Source: Aquimarina atlantica
Lineage (GTDB): Bacteria > Bacteroidota > Bacteroidia > Flavobacteriales > Flavobacteriaceae
NCBI RefSeq assembly: GCF_000626715.1
Contig: NZ_AQRA01000004.1
Span: forward strand, 62,001-126,000
Direction: 5' to 3'
DNA length: 64,000 bases
The position numbers were made by a program, and so were the translations under genes. Below are positions 53,213-62,373 of the stretch, one piece after another. The notes beneath the pieces were generated by a model. That model saw only the letters and a list, made by a program, of their open reading frames with translations, was not told the DNA's origin and searched no databases. Positions within the stretch are counted from its first letter, which is position 1, and every line of letters begins with the position of its first letter.

Positions 53213-53770
53213 CTAATTTTTTACCATTGTAGGATTAACTACCAGGCTAGAAATCATTTTCACTTTGTTTGATACGGTAGCATAGTTTGGTGAAAACTGG
53301 ATAACCTGATCTGCAATTTCTTTAAAATCCTGCTCTGTACCATTTCCTTCAACAGTAAAGCAATATTCTATTGCATCGTATCCTACAGGAGAAGTTTCGT
53401 TTATGCCCAAAAATCCTTGTAAATCTAGAGTTGATTTTATCTCTAAAGAAACTCCTTCTAATTCGATTCCTTTTATTGAAGCCATAGCTACAAAAGTTAC
53501 CATCATACAGCCCGAAAGTCCTCCTAACAAATAGTCCTGGGGTGTTGGAGAAGAATGTTCTCCTAATAGTTGTTCTGGCTCATCAATAACAAAAGAAAAG
53601 CTATGAGGTATCTTTTCATCTCCAAGCTGTAATGCATTGGTTTCAACCCCTACTTTTGTACCTCCTAACCAGGTCGCTTTAATACCTCCAGAATACATTC
53701 CATTCTTAGCATCCTGTTCAACTGTATTTTTATACGTCCCTAGAGCCTCTAAATTAATTCCGTTAATCAT
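53213..53770 (-). CDS. OsmC family protein
   Basis: A 185-aa OsmC/Ohr-fold protein. The helix with the first redox Cys is seen in LLGGLSGCMMVTFVAMASIKG (Cys near residue 91). The second catalytic Cys region is ...VEGNGTEQDFKEIADQVIQFSPNYATVSN, where the usual CP motif is replaced by SPN, so peroxidase activity of the Ohr type is uncertain. The fold suggests a hydroperoxide or thiol-related role. Last gene of a leftward cluster with the PLP enzyme. Confidence 0.82.
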   Translation of the reverse strand: MINGINLEALGTYKNTVEQDAKNGMYSGGIKATWLGGTKVGVETNALQLGDEKIPHSFSFVIDEPEQLLGEHSSPTPQDYLLGGLSGCMMVTFVAMASIKGIELEGVSLEIKSTLDLQGFLGINETSPVGYDAIEYCFTVEGNGTEQDFKEIADQVIQFSPNYATVSNKVKMISSLVVNPTMVKN

Positions 53771-53799
53771 AATTTTTAAAGTTTTAATTGTTAATGTAT

Positions 53800-55617
53800 T
53801 TAATTTAAGTATCCGTGATCTACTAATTGTTGTTGTACTTCCATGTATGTATCTGCATATAATTTATCTACTTCACTTCGGGACAAGAAAGAACTAGAGA
53901 ATCCTGGTTTTTCTGGATCTATCATTAATTTTACAGATTGCATAAAGTGTTGTATCAATTCTTTAGGGTTTTCATTACCTACCGATACTCTCATTGTTGT
54001 TTTATGAATACCTGCCTCTATAAGCGCATCTTTATTTAACTCAGAATGAGATGTAAATGCAGGACATAAAAGTGTAGTATTAATCTGTCCTAAACTTACC
54101 TGAAGACCAAATGCAGGAGCTAACGTATCAAAGAACATTTTAAATGACTTATCCGATACTTTTGCTTTTTCAAAATCAATAGTGAATAAAGGCGAAGCTA
54201 GTTGATACTTACTAATTTTCTTCATAATACCATGATTATGGTTGTTTTCTAGTGCATTACAGTGTACTGTAATACCAGGGTTAGAGTCGAAGAACTTAGC
54301 CAACACCAAAGTATTTACACATTTTTGAACCATTCTCATGCTTAGTGTTTTCATACCCGATAACACCTCGAATGCAGTATCAGAATCTAAGAAAGCACCT
54401 TTAATGTAGTATACATTCCAGAATAAAGTTTCGTCCCATTTTATTCCATCTACTTCATCACCTTTTGGCAAGAACATTAGGTTATTTTTACCGATAATAC
54501 CTCCTGCTATTGCATTACCAGATCCGGTAATATCTTTGGTATAGCTATGAAATAAGAAATCTGGTCTACATTCTTCATCTTCATGTTGTAATGGTTTGAT
54601 TAAAAACGGTGTAGCTACAGTACCATCTAGCATTACTGTTGCTCCATTTTGCTTAGAAACTTTACAAATAGCAGGTACATCCAGCATATAACCATGAGGA
54701 TTACAAGGGGACTCCATATACACATGTAATTTGTTCCCAGAAGAAAGAATATCCTTATAATCTTCTTTTGCTTTTTCTAATACTGGTTTAAAATCTTCAA
54801 TAGAATATCCATCAAACCAAACCACATTAATGGCAAACTTATTCTTTTTAGCAAAAAAGTCTTCGATTAACTGGTAAACTCCTCCGTAGATATTTCTAGA
54901 AAGAATAAGAACATCTCCATGGTTTAATACATTACTCAATAGCGCATCTACAGCTGCCATACCACTATTAAAATTCCATGCAGTATACTCATCTGCATAT
55001 TTACCTGCTTCTATGTGTACCATATGAGTAGCCAGAGCCATAGAAGTAGGATTTAATAACCTAGAGTATATATGGTGTATTGATTCTTTACCGTTAAAAG
55101 CATCATCGACCCATTCTGTACAAGAGTAATCGTATGTAGAGGTACGCGCAATTACTGGAGTCGCAGAAAACAAGGCTGCAATATTATTAAATAAAGGATG
55201 AGGTCCTTTGGCTTGTAAAGATTCGTCTGATTGCCCTAAAGACTGATAGGTTTTACTTAATGGGCTTTGTAATGTTTCTAATACTTTTGCTATCTGAAAA
55301 GATAAAAAACGTTTCGCATTAAAGTACGCTACTTTTTCTCCCTGATCTAACTTTGCAATTGTATTATTGGTTATTTCCTGTAATTTAGAAATATCTGATT
55401 GTGCATGGTAAATATCCATAGCAGCACCTTTTAGGGCTTCTCCATATGCACTATCAACATCTATTTGAAAATGTTCTAACTGCTCGATGGCCAACTCTTC
55501 TATAGTTGTGCTTGCTGTAGATTTTCTCCTAGGTGATAACACTTTAGCCATATCCATATTTTCATTTTTTGCTATGGCTTCATCTGATAACATCTCTACG
55601 TTTTCTATACTATTCAT
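53800..55617 (-). CDS. Cystathionine gamma-synthase/lyase-like PLP enzyme with N-terminal extension
   Basis: A 605-aa Cys/Met-metabolism PLP enzyme. The family marker YSRLLNPT is at residues 184-191, the cofactor region has RNIYGGVYQL and ESPCNPHG, and the PLP Lys is Lys361 (SYTKDITGSGNA). Normal members are about 400 aa with YSRxxNPT near residue 55, so about 130 extra residues precede the catalytic part here. The start is convincing since MNSIENVEMLSDEAIAKN leads directly on. It could cleave or form C-S or C-O bonds of methionine, homocysteine or O-acyl-homoserine. It is next to homoserine and aldehyde dehydrogenases. Confidence 0.88.
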   Translation of the reverse strand: MNSIENVEMLSDEAIAKNENMDMAKVLSPRRKSTASTTIEELAIEQLEHFQIDVDSAYGEALKGAAMDIYHAQSDISKLQEITNNTIAKLDQGEKVAYFNAKRFLSFQIAKVLETLQSPLSKTYQSLGQSDESLQAKGPHPLFNNIAALFSATPVIARTSTYDYSCTEWVDDAFNGKESIHHIYSRLLNPTSMALATHMVHIEAGKYADEYTAWNFNSGMAAVDALLSNVLNHGDVLILSRNIYGGVYQLIEDFFAKKNKFAINVVWFDGYSIEDFKPVLEKAKEDYKDILSSGNKLHVYMESPCNPHGYMLDVPAICKVSKQNGATVMLDGTVATPFLIKPLQHEDEECRPDFLFHSYTKDITGSGNAIAGGIIGKNNLMFLPKGDEVDGIKWDETLFWNVYYIKGAFLDSDTAFEVLSGMKTLSMRMVQKCVNTLVLAKFFDSNPGITVHCNALENNHNHGIMKKISKYQLASPLFTIDFEKAKVSDKSFKMFFDTLAPAFGLQVSLGQINTTLLCPAFTSHSELNKDALIEAGIHKTTMRVSVGNENPKELIQHFMQSVKLMIDPEKPGFSSSFLSRSEVDKLYADTYMEVQQQLVDHGYLN

Positions 55618-55630
55618 ATCTATTATTTAT

Positions 55631-57073
55631 TTAAAGGTTAAAACATGCAATTTTAGTTGTGGTCATTTCCCGTATAGCAGATTTTACGCCTTCCCGGCCA
55701 ATACCACTTTGTTTAATTCCGCCAAAAGGCATCATATCGATTCGGTAATCAGAAGAATCATTAACCATAACTCCACCACATTGCAATTGGTTAACTGCCT
55801 TAAATGCTGCTTCTATCGAATTTGTAAAAATTCCTGCATGTAATCCATAAGGAGAATCATTACTAGCTTTAATACCTTCTTCTAATGAGTTAATTCTGGA
55901 AATTGTTGCTACAGGTCCGAAGATTTCCTGTTTACCATTTAGCGGATGGTCATGATTTCCTTCTATGAGTGTTGCTTCAAAAGCGTTGCCTACTCGATTT
56001 CCTCCACATAAAACCTGATAACCAGAATTTTTTAAATCAGAAATAGAGTTCTCTATAACATCAATTGCTTCTGAAGTAATAATAGGTCCCATATCGGTAT
56101 TAGCATCATCTGGATCTCCTAGTTTTACTGATTTCGCCAGGGCAACTACTTTTTCTTTGAATGTATCATAGATCGCATCGTGAACATACATACGTTTTAC
56201 GCCTACACAGTTTTGCCCAGCTGCCCATATCATACCACCTATACAGTTTTCTGCAACGGTATCGATATCAACATCATCCATGACTATTACCGGAGAGCTC
56301 GAACCAAGTTCCATTGCTACTTTTTTAATTCCAGCAGCTTTTATGATCGCCTCTCCGGATTTTGTCCCCCCAGTAAAACTTACCATATTAACACGCGGGT
56401 CTGTAATTAATGTATTCCCAAAATTACTTACCGGTCCTGTTATGATATTTAGAATATGATGAGGCAAGCCTGCTTCTAGAAACAACTCCCCTAATTTTAT
56501 TGCAGAAATTGGAGTAAAATCTGATGGTTTAAGTATAACCGCATTACCCGAAGCTATTGCAGGACCCAATTTATGAGCCACCAAATTAAGAGGATCATTA
56601 AAGGGTGTAATTGCGGTAATAATACCTATAGGATCATGTACGTAATATCCTGTTCTCGAAGCGGCTCCTGCAAATGCATTAAAAGGCACGGTTTCTCCTG
56701 TAAGTCTTTTAGCCTCTTCACTACAAAGAGTTAATGTATTGATACATCTGTCGACCTCTTTGGCAGCCTCAATTTTGGTTTTAACTCCTTCGTTTACTAT
56801 AATTTGAGTAAATTCTTCCTTCCTTTCTTTTAAGAAAACAACTACTTTGGCAATAATCTCACTTCTATCATAAGGTGATATATTTCTTGAGATTTCTTTT
56901 CCTAACTCTGCAGATTGTAAAGCCTTCTGTACATGATCTGTATCTGCACAAGAAACAGCATATACCTCTTTTCCTGAATACGGATTTAATACTGGCAATT
57001 TTGTTGGACTTTCTACCCAATTTTCTCCAATCAACATTTTCATGGTATCAATCTTGTCTAAAGTGCTTATCAT
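55631..57073 (-). CDS. NAD(P)-dependent aldehyde dehydrogenase
   Basis: A 480-aa aldehyde dehydrogenase with catalytic Cys289 (GQNCVGVKR), Glu255 (KVAMELGSSSP), and the NAD-binding GIITAITPFNDPLNLVAHKLGPAIASGNAVILKPS. Sequence details (PFNDPLN, NPYSGKEV) are like phosphonoacetaldehyde/lactaldehyde dehydrogenase relatives. It is 13 bp upstream of the PLP enzyme gene and 3 bp downstream of the homoserine dehydrogenase gene, so they form one operon. It could oxidise aspartate semialdehyde made from homoserine. Confidence 0.92.
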   Translation of the reverse strand: MISTLDKIDTMKMLIGENWVESPTKLPVLNPYSGKEVYAVSCADTDHVQKALQSAELGKEISRNISPYDRSEIIAKVVVFLKERKEEFTQIIVNEGVKTKIEAAKEVDRCINTLTLCSEEAKRLTGETVPFNAFAGAASRTGYYVHDPIGIITAITPFNDPLNLVAHKLGPAIASGNAVILKPSDFTPISAIKLGELFLEAGLPHHILNIITGPVSNFGNTLITDPRVNMVSFTGGTKSGEAIIKAAGIKKVAMELGSSSPVIVMDDVDIDTVAENCIGGMIWAAGQNCVGVKRMYVHDAIYDTFKEKVVALAKSVKLGDPDDANTDMGPIITSEAIDVIENSISDLKNSGYQVLCGGNRVGNAFEATLIEGNHDHPLNGKQEIFGPVATISRINSLEEGIKASNDSPYGLHAGIFTNSIEAAFKAVNQLQCGGVMVNDSSDYRIDMMPFGGIKQSGIGREGVKSAIREMTTTKIACFNL

Positions 57074-57076
57074 ACC

Positions 57077-58087
57077 TCAACTATTTTTAATAATGGATAA
57101 TACATCTGAGAATACAGAGTAACCCGTTTCAAGTTTTCCGGCTCCGGGTCCCGTAACCATAAGTTTTCCTAAATATGCAGTAGAGACTTCTATTGCATTA
57201 GTAACACCTCCAATATTTGATAGTGCATCTTCGGTATCTAAAGCTTCTGGTTGTACCCTTGCTTCTATAGTTTTACCAGTTTTTGTTAAGCTTCCTACAA
57301 GACGAATGTTTTTTCCTTCCTTTTTAGCAGTATCCAGCTCCTCTTTAGAAATAGTATCTATACCAACAGTAGGTATGTTATCTAATCCCAGGTCAACACC
57401 AAAAACTTTATGAGAAAGTATAGCTACTTTTCCTCTTGCGTCATATCCCTTAACATCATTCGTAGGGTCTGCTTCTGCATATCCTTTTTCCTGAGCCACC
57501 CCTAATGCATTTTCAAAAGAGTCTCCCTGAGACATTTTTGATAGGATATAATTACTTGTACCATTAAGGATTCCTCGTATACTTACGATATCATCTCCGG
57601 CAAGGCATTCTTCGATTAACGAAAATGTAGGAGTACCACTTAATACGGTACCTTCATATCGCAGCATCACCTTATTATCATTTGCTAACTTGTTTAACTC
57701 TGTATAATGTAATGCAACCGGCCCTTTATTTGTGGTAACTACGTGCTTACCATTAGTAAGAGCATCCTTAATAAAAGTATATGCAGGGTCTCCTGTTGTA
57801 TAATCGCTATATGTTGCCTCTACAATAAGATCTATACTATCTATTTCAGAAAGAGAGTCTCCATCTGTTAATGAAGTATCACTTATTTTTTCTCCATTAT
57901 TTAGTTTATTTAAAAGTTCATTAATATTTATCCCCTTGGGATTATATATATTTCCTCTTGCAATATCTTTAACAGCTACAACCTTGATATCACTTCCAAA
58001 TTTTTGAGAAATCCAATCTGTTTTTTGCTCCAGAATTTCTAAAAAACCTCTACTTACGGTACCCAATCCTATTATACCTATATTCAT
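57077..58087 (-). CDS. hom: Homoserine dehydrogenase (paralogue 2)
   Basis: A 336-aa enzyme from the ATG that opens MNIGIIGLGTVSRGF. I chose this over a GTG 39 bases upstream because it gives the usual family start. Motifs are VVTTNKGPVALHY and YAEADPTNDVKGYDARGKVAIL, the homoserine-dehydrogenase catalytic region with its Asp and Lys. It interconverts homoserine and aspartate semialdehyde. In this operon with an ALDH and an Lrp regulator the direction may be catabolic (homoserine breakdown), which is an inference. Confidence 0.92.
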   Translation of the reverse strand: MNIGIIGLGTVSRGFLEILEQKTDWISQKFGSDIKVVAVKDIARGNIYNPKGININELLNKLNNGEKISDTSLTDGDSLSEIDSIDLIVEATYSDYTTGDPAYTFIKDALTNGKHVVTTNKGPVALHYTELNKLANDNKVMLRYEGTVLSGTPTFSLIEECLAGDDIVSIRGILNGTSNYILSKMSQGDSFENALGVAQEKGYAEADPTNDVKGYDARGKVAILSHKVFGVDLGLDNIPTVGIDTISKEELDTAKKEGKNIRLVGSLTKTGKTIEARVQPEALDTEDALSNIGGVTNAIEVSTAYLGKLMVTGPGAGKLETGYSVFSDVLSIIKNS

Positions 58088-58140
58088 TTTTGAATTTAAT
58101 TTTATAAGTTCACGAACAAAATTCACTATATTTACAAATT

Positions 58141-58159
58141 ATATGAATTATATTCATAT
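58141..58159. promoter_or_regulatory. Palindromic operator candidate for Lrp/AsnC regulator
   Basis: ATATGAATTATATTCATAT is a perfect palindrome with 8-bp arms and a central TAT. It lies between the divergent hom operon and the lrp-like gene, 44 bp before the latter's start. Lrp/AsnC proteins bind AT-rich palindromes of this kind and usually regulate both neighbours. Confidence 0.62.
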
Positions 58160-58203
58160 TAAATTTTAGTAAAAACGAAATAAATTCTAAAAAGACAGTA
58201 AAT

Positions 58204-58674
58204 ATGAAGTTAGACCAGAAGGATATTCAGATTTTAAACCTATTACAAAATAATGCTCGGCTTTCAAACAAAGAAGTAGCTGCAGAGCTGGATATTGCCC
58301 CCTCTACTTGTCATGAACGATTAAAAAGATTAACCAGAGAAGGTTTTTTTAAAGCTTTTAATGCTGATCTTAATCTAAAAAAATTAGGAATCAATGTACA
58401 GGTAATAGTAGCTATACGCTTAAAAAAGCATGAACGAGAAATTATAAATTCTTTTATCAAAAGAATACGAACACTTAAGGGAGTCATTAAGTTTTATCAT
58501 ATGGCAGGAGATACCGATTTCATGATTCATATTGGTGTAAAAGATTCTGATGATCTTAGATCCTTTATTCTTGATAAATTAGCAAACTTTAGTTACATAG
58601 ATCATATAGAAACGGCTATGATTTTTTATGATGAATGCGTATGCAATCTTTCTATTTTTGAATCTGAAAATTGA
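58204..58674 (+). CDS. Lrp/AsnC family transcriptional regulator
   Basis: A 156-aa regulator: the HTH at residues 4-55 (KDIQILNLLQNNARLSNKEVAAELDIAPSTCHERLKRLTREGFF) and a RAM ligand-binding domain (VQVIVAIRLKKHEREIINSFI ... YHMAGDTDFMIHIGV). Divergent from the homoserine dehydrogenase/aldehyde dehydrogenase/PLP enzyme operon, which it probably controls in response to an amino acid. A good palindrome lies between them. Confidence 0.94.
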   Translation: MKLDQKDIQILNLLQNNARLSNKEVAAELDIAPSTCHERLKRLTREGFFKAFNADLNLKKLGINVQVIVAIRLKKHEREIINSFIKRIRTLKGVIKFYHMAGDTDFMIHIGVKDSDDLRSFILDKLANFSYIDHIETAMIFYDECVCNLSIFESEN

Positions 58675-58695
58675 AAATAGTTACCTCAAAAAGAA

Positions 58696-59088
58696 TTATT
58701 TGTTAACTATAGGAATTGGATTTTTATGATTATCAATAGCTACAAACTTAAAGTGCCCGGTAACTGCTAGTTCTCTATCGTAACTATACATATCTTCTTT
58801 GTAAATATCGACTTTTACTAAGCAACTGGTTCTTCCTACTTCTGCAATTCTAGCTACAAGTTCTACAATGGTTCCTTCGGGTATTGGTTTTTCAAAATCA
58901 ATTTTATCTGTAGATATGGTCACTACCTTTTTTCTACTAAAACGAGTAGCACAAATAAAGGACACTTCATCCATAAGCTGTAATGCTGTACCACCAAACA
59001 AGGTTTCGTAATGATTGGTTGTATTAGGAAACACAGCTTTAAAGATTCTTGTTTCAGATTTATTAATCAATTCTTCTATAGCATTCAT
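58696..59088 (-). CDS. Acyl-CoA thioesterase, YciA-like hotdog protein
   Basis: A 130-aa single hotdog domain: FPNTTNHYETLFGGTALQLMDEVSFICATRFSRKKVVTISTDKIDFEKPI, with the catalytic-type Asp in LMDE and the invariant FEKPI. It hydrolyses acyl-CoA thioesters in the cytoplasm; YciA-type enzymes work as hexamers. It is divergent from the nitroreductase gene. Confidence 0.9.
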   Translation of the reverse strand: MNAIEELINKSETRIFKAVFPNTTNHYETLFGGTALQLMDEVSFICATRFSRKKVVTISTDKIDFEKPIPEGTIVELVARIAEVGRTSCLVKVDIYKEDMYSYDRELAVTGHFKFVAIDNHKNPIPIVNK

Positions 59089-59126
59089 ACAGTTGTGATA
59101 TAGTTTTTTCTTATCATTTTATCTGT

Positions 59127-59155
59127 CAAAGGTAAATCTTATCGTACTATCTTTG
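59127..59155. promoter_or_regulatory. Divergent promoter elements (thioesterase/nitroreductase)
   Basis: The minus strand has TACCTTTG (plus coordinates 59127-59134), 38 bp upstream of the thioesterase start, and the plus strand has TATCTTTG (59148-59155), 23 bp upstream of the nitroreductase start. Both fit the Bacteroidota -7 consensus TAnnTTTG. The -33 boxes are weak. Confidence 0.45.
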
Positions 59156-59178
59156 TCATATACTTAAAAAAACTTCGA

Positions 59179-59808
59179 ATGAATATTATAGAAAGTTTAC
59201 ATTGGCGTTATGCCACCAAAAAATTCGATACTAAGCAAATTGTTTCTCAGGAAAAAATAGATACACTAACAGAAGCTTTTAACCTTACCGCTACCTCATA
59301 TGGTTTACAACCTTTAAAATTGGTGGTGATTAAGAATAAAGACTTACAAAAAGAACTCACCTCACATTCCTGGAATCAACAACAAGTTGCTGACGCATCT
59401 CATGTATTGGTATTTTGTATAGAAAAAACTATTGGAGAACAATACATATCCAAGTATTTCGATACGGTAAAAGAAATAAGAGATACTCCTGAGGAAATAT
59501 TAAAACCTTTTAAAGAGCAACTCGTAGATTCTTTTACTTATAAATCCCCAGAAGAGATATCAAACTGGGCTGCAAAACAAGCATATTTGGCCCTGGGAAA
59601 TATACTTACCGTATGTGCTATCGAAAAAATAGACTCTTGCCCTATGGAAGGTTTTATACCAGAAAAATACGATGAACTCCTTAACCTTAATGATTTAGGA
59701 TTAACATCGGTACTGGTATTACCCATTGGATATCGAGCAGAAGACGATATGTTTTCTGAGTTAAAAAAAGTAAGACGCCCTATTACAGACACCATCATTA
59801 CTATCTAA
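59179..59808 (+). CDS. NfsB-like NAD(P)H-dependent nitroreductase
   Basis: A 209-aa FMN-dependent oxidoreductase of the nitroreductase family: N-terminal FMN contact region LHWRYATKKFDTKQI, then the central SYGLQPLKLVVI, and the C-terminal loop SCPMEGFIPEKYDELLNL with PIGYR. It reduces nitro compounds, quinones or a specific metabolite using NAD(P)H. Length and layout are typical for NfsB/dihydropteridine-reductase-like members. Confidence 0.92.
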   Translation: MNIIESLHWRYATKKFDTKQIVSQEKIDTLTEAFNLTATSYGLQPLKLVVIKNKDLQKELTSHSWNQQQVADASHVLVFCIEKTIGEQYISKYFDTVKEIRDTPEEILKPFKEQLVDSFTYKSPEEISNWAAKQAYLALGNILTVCAIEKIDSCPMEGFIPEKYDELLNLNDLGLTSVLVLPIGYRAEDDMFSELKKVRRPITDTIITI

Positions 59809-59895
59809 GTTTTGGTTTATTACATGTAATCAACACTATAAAAAATATTAGGTATTGTTATAATCAAAAAAATCTAGAATAACCACTGTAAAATC

Positions 59896-59934
59896 AAAAC
59901 TCTTTTCGGTATTTTTGCTGGAAAGAGTTTTTTA
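59896..59934 (+). terminator. Rho-independent terminator
   Basis: AAAACTCTTTTC / GGAAAGAGTTTT with a 12-nt loop and a T-run, after the nitroreductase gene and immediately before the DegT gene. Confidence 0.75.
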
Positions 59935-59950
59935 ATTTAACACTACACTT

Positions 59951-61156
59951 ATGCCAGGATTTGAGTTATTTGGTGCAGAAGAACAAAAAGAAGTTCAGGA
60001 TGTTTTAGATAATGGAGTTTTAATGCGATATGGATTTGATCCTATGAGAAATGGTCATTATAAAGCATTAGAATTAGAAAGAGATTTAGCAAACAGAATG
60101 CAATCCAAATATGCCCAGGTAGTTTCTAGCGGAACCGCAGCTTTAACGGTTGCATTGGCATGTGCAGGTATAGGATCTGGAGATGAGGTAATTATGCCTA
60201 CATTTACTTTTGTAGCAAGTTTTGAAGCTATATTATCTGTTGGAGCGATTCCAATATTATGTGATATAGATGATACACTTACCCTAGATCCTAAAGCTGT
60301 TGAAGCATCTATCACTCCTAAAACCAAAGCAATTATGCCTGTGCATATGTGTGGATCTATGGCAGATCTTAGCGCATTAAAAGCAATTAGTGATAAACAT
60401 AATCTTATTCTATTAGAAGATGCTTGCCAGGCTATCGGAGCCACGTATGACGGAAAACCATTAGGAAGTTATGGAGATCTGGGTTGTTTTTCTTTTGATT
60501 ATGTTAAAACTATTACCTGTGGTGAAGGTGGTGGTATCATTACTAATTCTGAAACATTTGCTGATCGGGCACATAAATATCAGGATCATGGTCACGATCA
60601 TGTTGGTAATGATCGTGGCGCAGAAACTCATCCTTTCTTAGGGTATAACTATAGATTATCTGAATTAAATGCAGCAGTAGGAATTGCGCAACTTAGAAAA
60701 TTAGATCATACATTAACAATTCAGGAAAAAAACTATACAATACTACGCAATGCTCTGGCAGAAGTTCCCGAAGTTTCTTTTAGAAGAGTACCAGAAACAG
60801 GGGTAGAAAATTATTCCTTTCTAAATATATTTTTACCTACAGAAGACATAGCCAGAAAAGCACATAAAGCTTTGGGAGAAAATGGTGTAGATGCCTGTTT
60901 TTATTGGTTCGATAATAACTGGCATTACTATAAAAAATGGGAGCACCTTTTGGAACAGAAATCTCTTAGTAAGTTTTCTCAGGAAATACAATCAGGATTA
61001 CAAAAAAACAATAGATCGTTTGATGCGAGTGATCTATGGATGGGGCGTACTATTTCTTGTTTAATCAAGTTAAATTGGTCTGAAACTGAAGTAACAAACA
61101 GAGCCTCAAAAATGGTTGAAGCTTTAAAAAGTGTTCTTGTAAAAAGTGTACTATAA
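59951..61156 (+). CDS. DegT/DnrJ/EryC1/StrS-family aminotransferase
   Basis: A 401-aa PLP aminotransferase: GTAALTVALACAGIGSGDEVIMPTFTF, then LEDACQAIGATYDGKPLGSYGDLGCFSFDYVKTITCGEGGGII, with the Schiff-base Lys in FDYVKTIT and the GEGG cofactor loop. The family usually transaminates sugar nucleotides for LPS, capsule or glycosylated metabolites. No sugar biosynthesis genes are adjacent, so the substrate is open. Ends convergent with ribB; a hairpin (61163-61185) lies between them. Confidence 0.9.
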   Translation: MPGFELFGAEEQKEVQDVLDNGVLMRYGFDPMRNGHYKALELERDLANRMQSKYAQVVSSGTAALTVALACAGIGSGDEVIMPTFTFVASFEAILSVGAIPILCDIDDTLTLDPKAVEASITPKTKAIMPVHMCGSMADLSALKAISDKHNLILLEDACQAIGATYDGKPLGSYGDLGCFSFDYVKTITCGEGGGIITNSETFADRAHKYQDHGHDHVGNDRGAETHPFLGYNYRLSELNAAVGIAQLRKLDHTLTIQEKNYTILRNALAEVPEVSFRRVPETGVENYSFLNIFLPTEDIARKAHKALGENGVDACFYWFDNNWHYYKKWEHLLEQKSLSKFSQEIQSGLQKNNRSFDASDLWMGRTISCLIKLNWSETEVTNRASKMVEALKSVLVKSVL

Positions 61157-61162
61157 GATTAA

Positions 61163-61185
61163 TTGGGTATTTATTTAATACCCAA
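61163..61185. terminator. Convergent hairpin between DegT and ribB genes
   Basis: TTGGGTATT / AATACCCAA with a 5-nt loop. It overlaps the last codons of the leftward gene. T-runs are weak, so termination is likely partial. Confidence 0.4.
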
Positions 61186-62332
61186 CATAGTCTACGATTT
61201 CTAATCCGTATCCAATCATCCCAACACGTTTTTGTTGTACCGTATTAGATACTAATCGTAGTTTATGAATATTAATATCATGCAAAATTTGTGCTCCAAT
61301 ACCAAAATCTTTGCTATCCATAGCTATTTTTGGTGCTTTTACGACATCTTTTCCATTTTGAATTTCTTTTAAAGCACTTAAACGCCCTAAGAGATTAAGA
61401 GATTGACTTTCTTGGTTAATAAAAATTATCGCTCCCTTACCTTCGCTATTAATACGCTGAAACATAGCATCCAGACGTTTATCGGCATTATTAGTTAATG
61501 TTCCCAGGATATCATTATTAAATAAGGTAGAATTGATTCTGGTAAGTACAGGTTCATTTTCTTTCCAAGAACCCAATGTTAAAGCAATATGTACTTGATC
61601 ATTAGTTGTTTGTTTATAGGCTCTAAGTCTATAATTTCCAAAACGTGTAGTGATATTAAAATCTTCTTTTTTCTCGATTAGAGAATCATGTTGCATACGA
61701 TATGCTACCAAATCTTCTATCGATATTAATTTAAGGTCAAATTTCTTGGCAACCTCTACCAATTGAGGTAAACGTGCCATAGTACCATCTTCGTTCAAAA
61801 TTTCGACCAAAATCCCTGCTGGTTTAAAACCTGCAAGTCTTGCTAAATCTACAGCTGCTTCAGTATGCCCAGTACGTCTTAACACTCCTCCATTTTTCGC
61901 CTTGAGCGGGAAAATATGTCCTGGTCTACCCAAATCATGAGGTTTTGTATCTTCCTGGATTAATGCATTTATGGTTTTGGCTCTATCGTGAACAGAAATT
62001 CCTGTGGTACACCCATGCCCTATCAAATCTACCGATACGGTAAATTGTGTCTCATGTAATACGGTATTGTTCTGAACCATCATATCGAGATTTAGCTCCT
62101 CACAACGATCTTTTGTAAGTGGAGCACAAATCAATCCACGACCATGGGTTGCCATAAAATTGATCATCTCTGGAGTTACTTTCTCTGCCGCAGCAATAAA
62201 ATCTCCTTCATTTTCACGATCTTCATCATCTACCACAATAATCACCTTTCCCTGCCGAATATCTTCAATGGCTTCTTGAATGGTATTCAATTTCATTTTG
62301 TTTGTGGTATTAGTTGCTTGTGACATAATCAT
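61175..62332 (-). CDS. ribB: 3,4-dihydroxy-2-butanone-4-phosphate synthase with degenerate GTP cyclohydrolase II domain (RibBX-like)
   Basis: A 385-aa protein. The N-terminal RibB domain is intact: [10 protein letters not shown] at 35-44 and [18 protein letters not shown]. It makes 3,4-dihydroxy-2-butanone 4-phosphate for riboflavin. The C-terminal RibA-like domain keeps [12 protein letters not shown] and [20 protein letters not shown], but the zinc cysteines are gone: the stretch [16 protein letters not shown] (267-282) replaces the C-x2-GD-x-GS-x2-C-x-C motif. The RQEGRGIGL active-site segment is [12 protein letters not shown] cyclohydrolase activity is therefore very unlikely, as in RibBX proteins. 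Confidence 0.9.
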   Translation of the reverse strand: MIMSQATNTTNKMKLNTIQEAIEDIRQGKVIIVVDDEDRENEGDFIAAAEKVTPEMINFMATHGRGLICAPLTKDRCEELNLDMMVQNNTVLHETQFTVSVDLIGHGCTTGISVHDRAKTINALIQEDTKPHDLGRPGHIFPLKAKNGGVLRRTGHTEAAVDLARLAGFKPAGILVEILNEDGTMARLPQLVEVAKKFDLKLISIEDLVAYRMQHDSLIEKKEDFNITTRFGNYRLRAYKQTTNDQVHIALTLGSWKENEPVLTRINSTLFNNDILGTLTNNADKRLDAMFQRINSEGKGAIIFINQESQSLNLLGRLSALKEIQNGKDVVKAPKIAMDSKDFGIGAQILHDINIHKLRLVSNTVQQKRVGMIGYGLEIVDYVGY

Positions 62333-62373
62333 ACTCTTAAATTTATTACCGGCAAAGATATTTAAAAAGAAAT

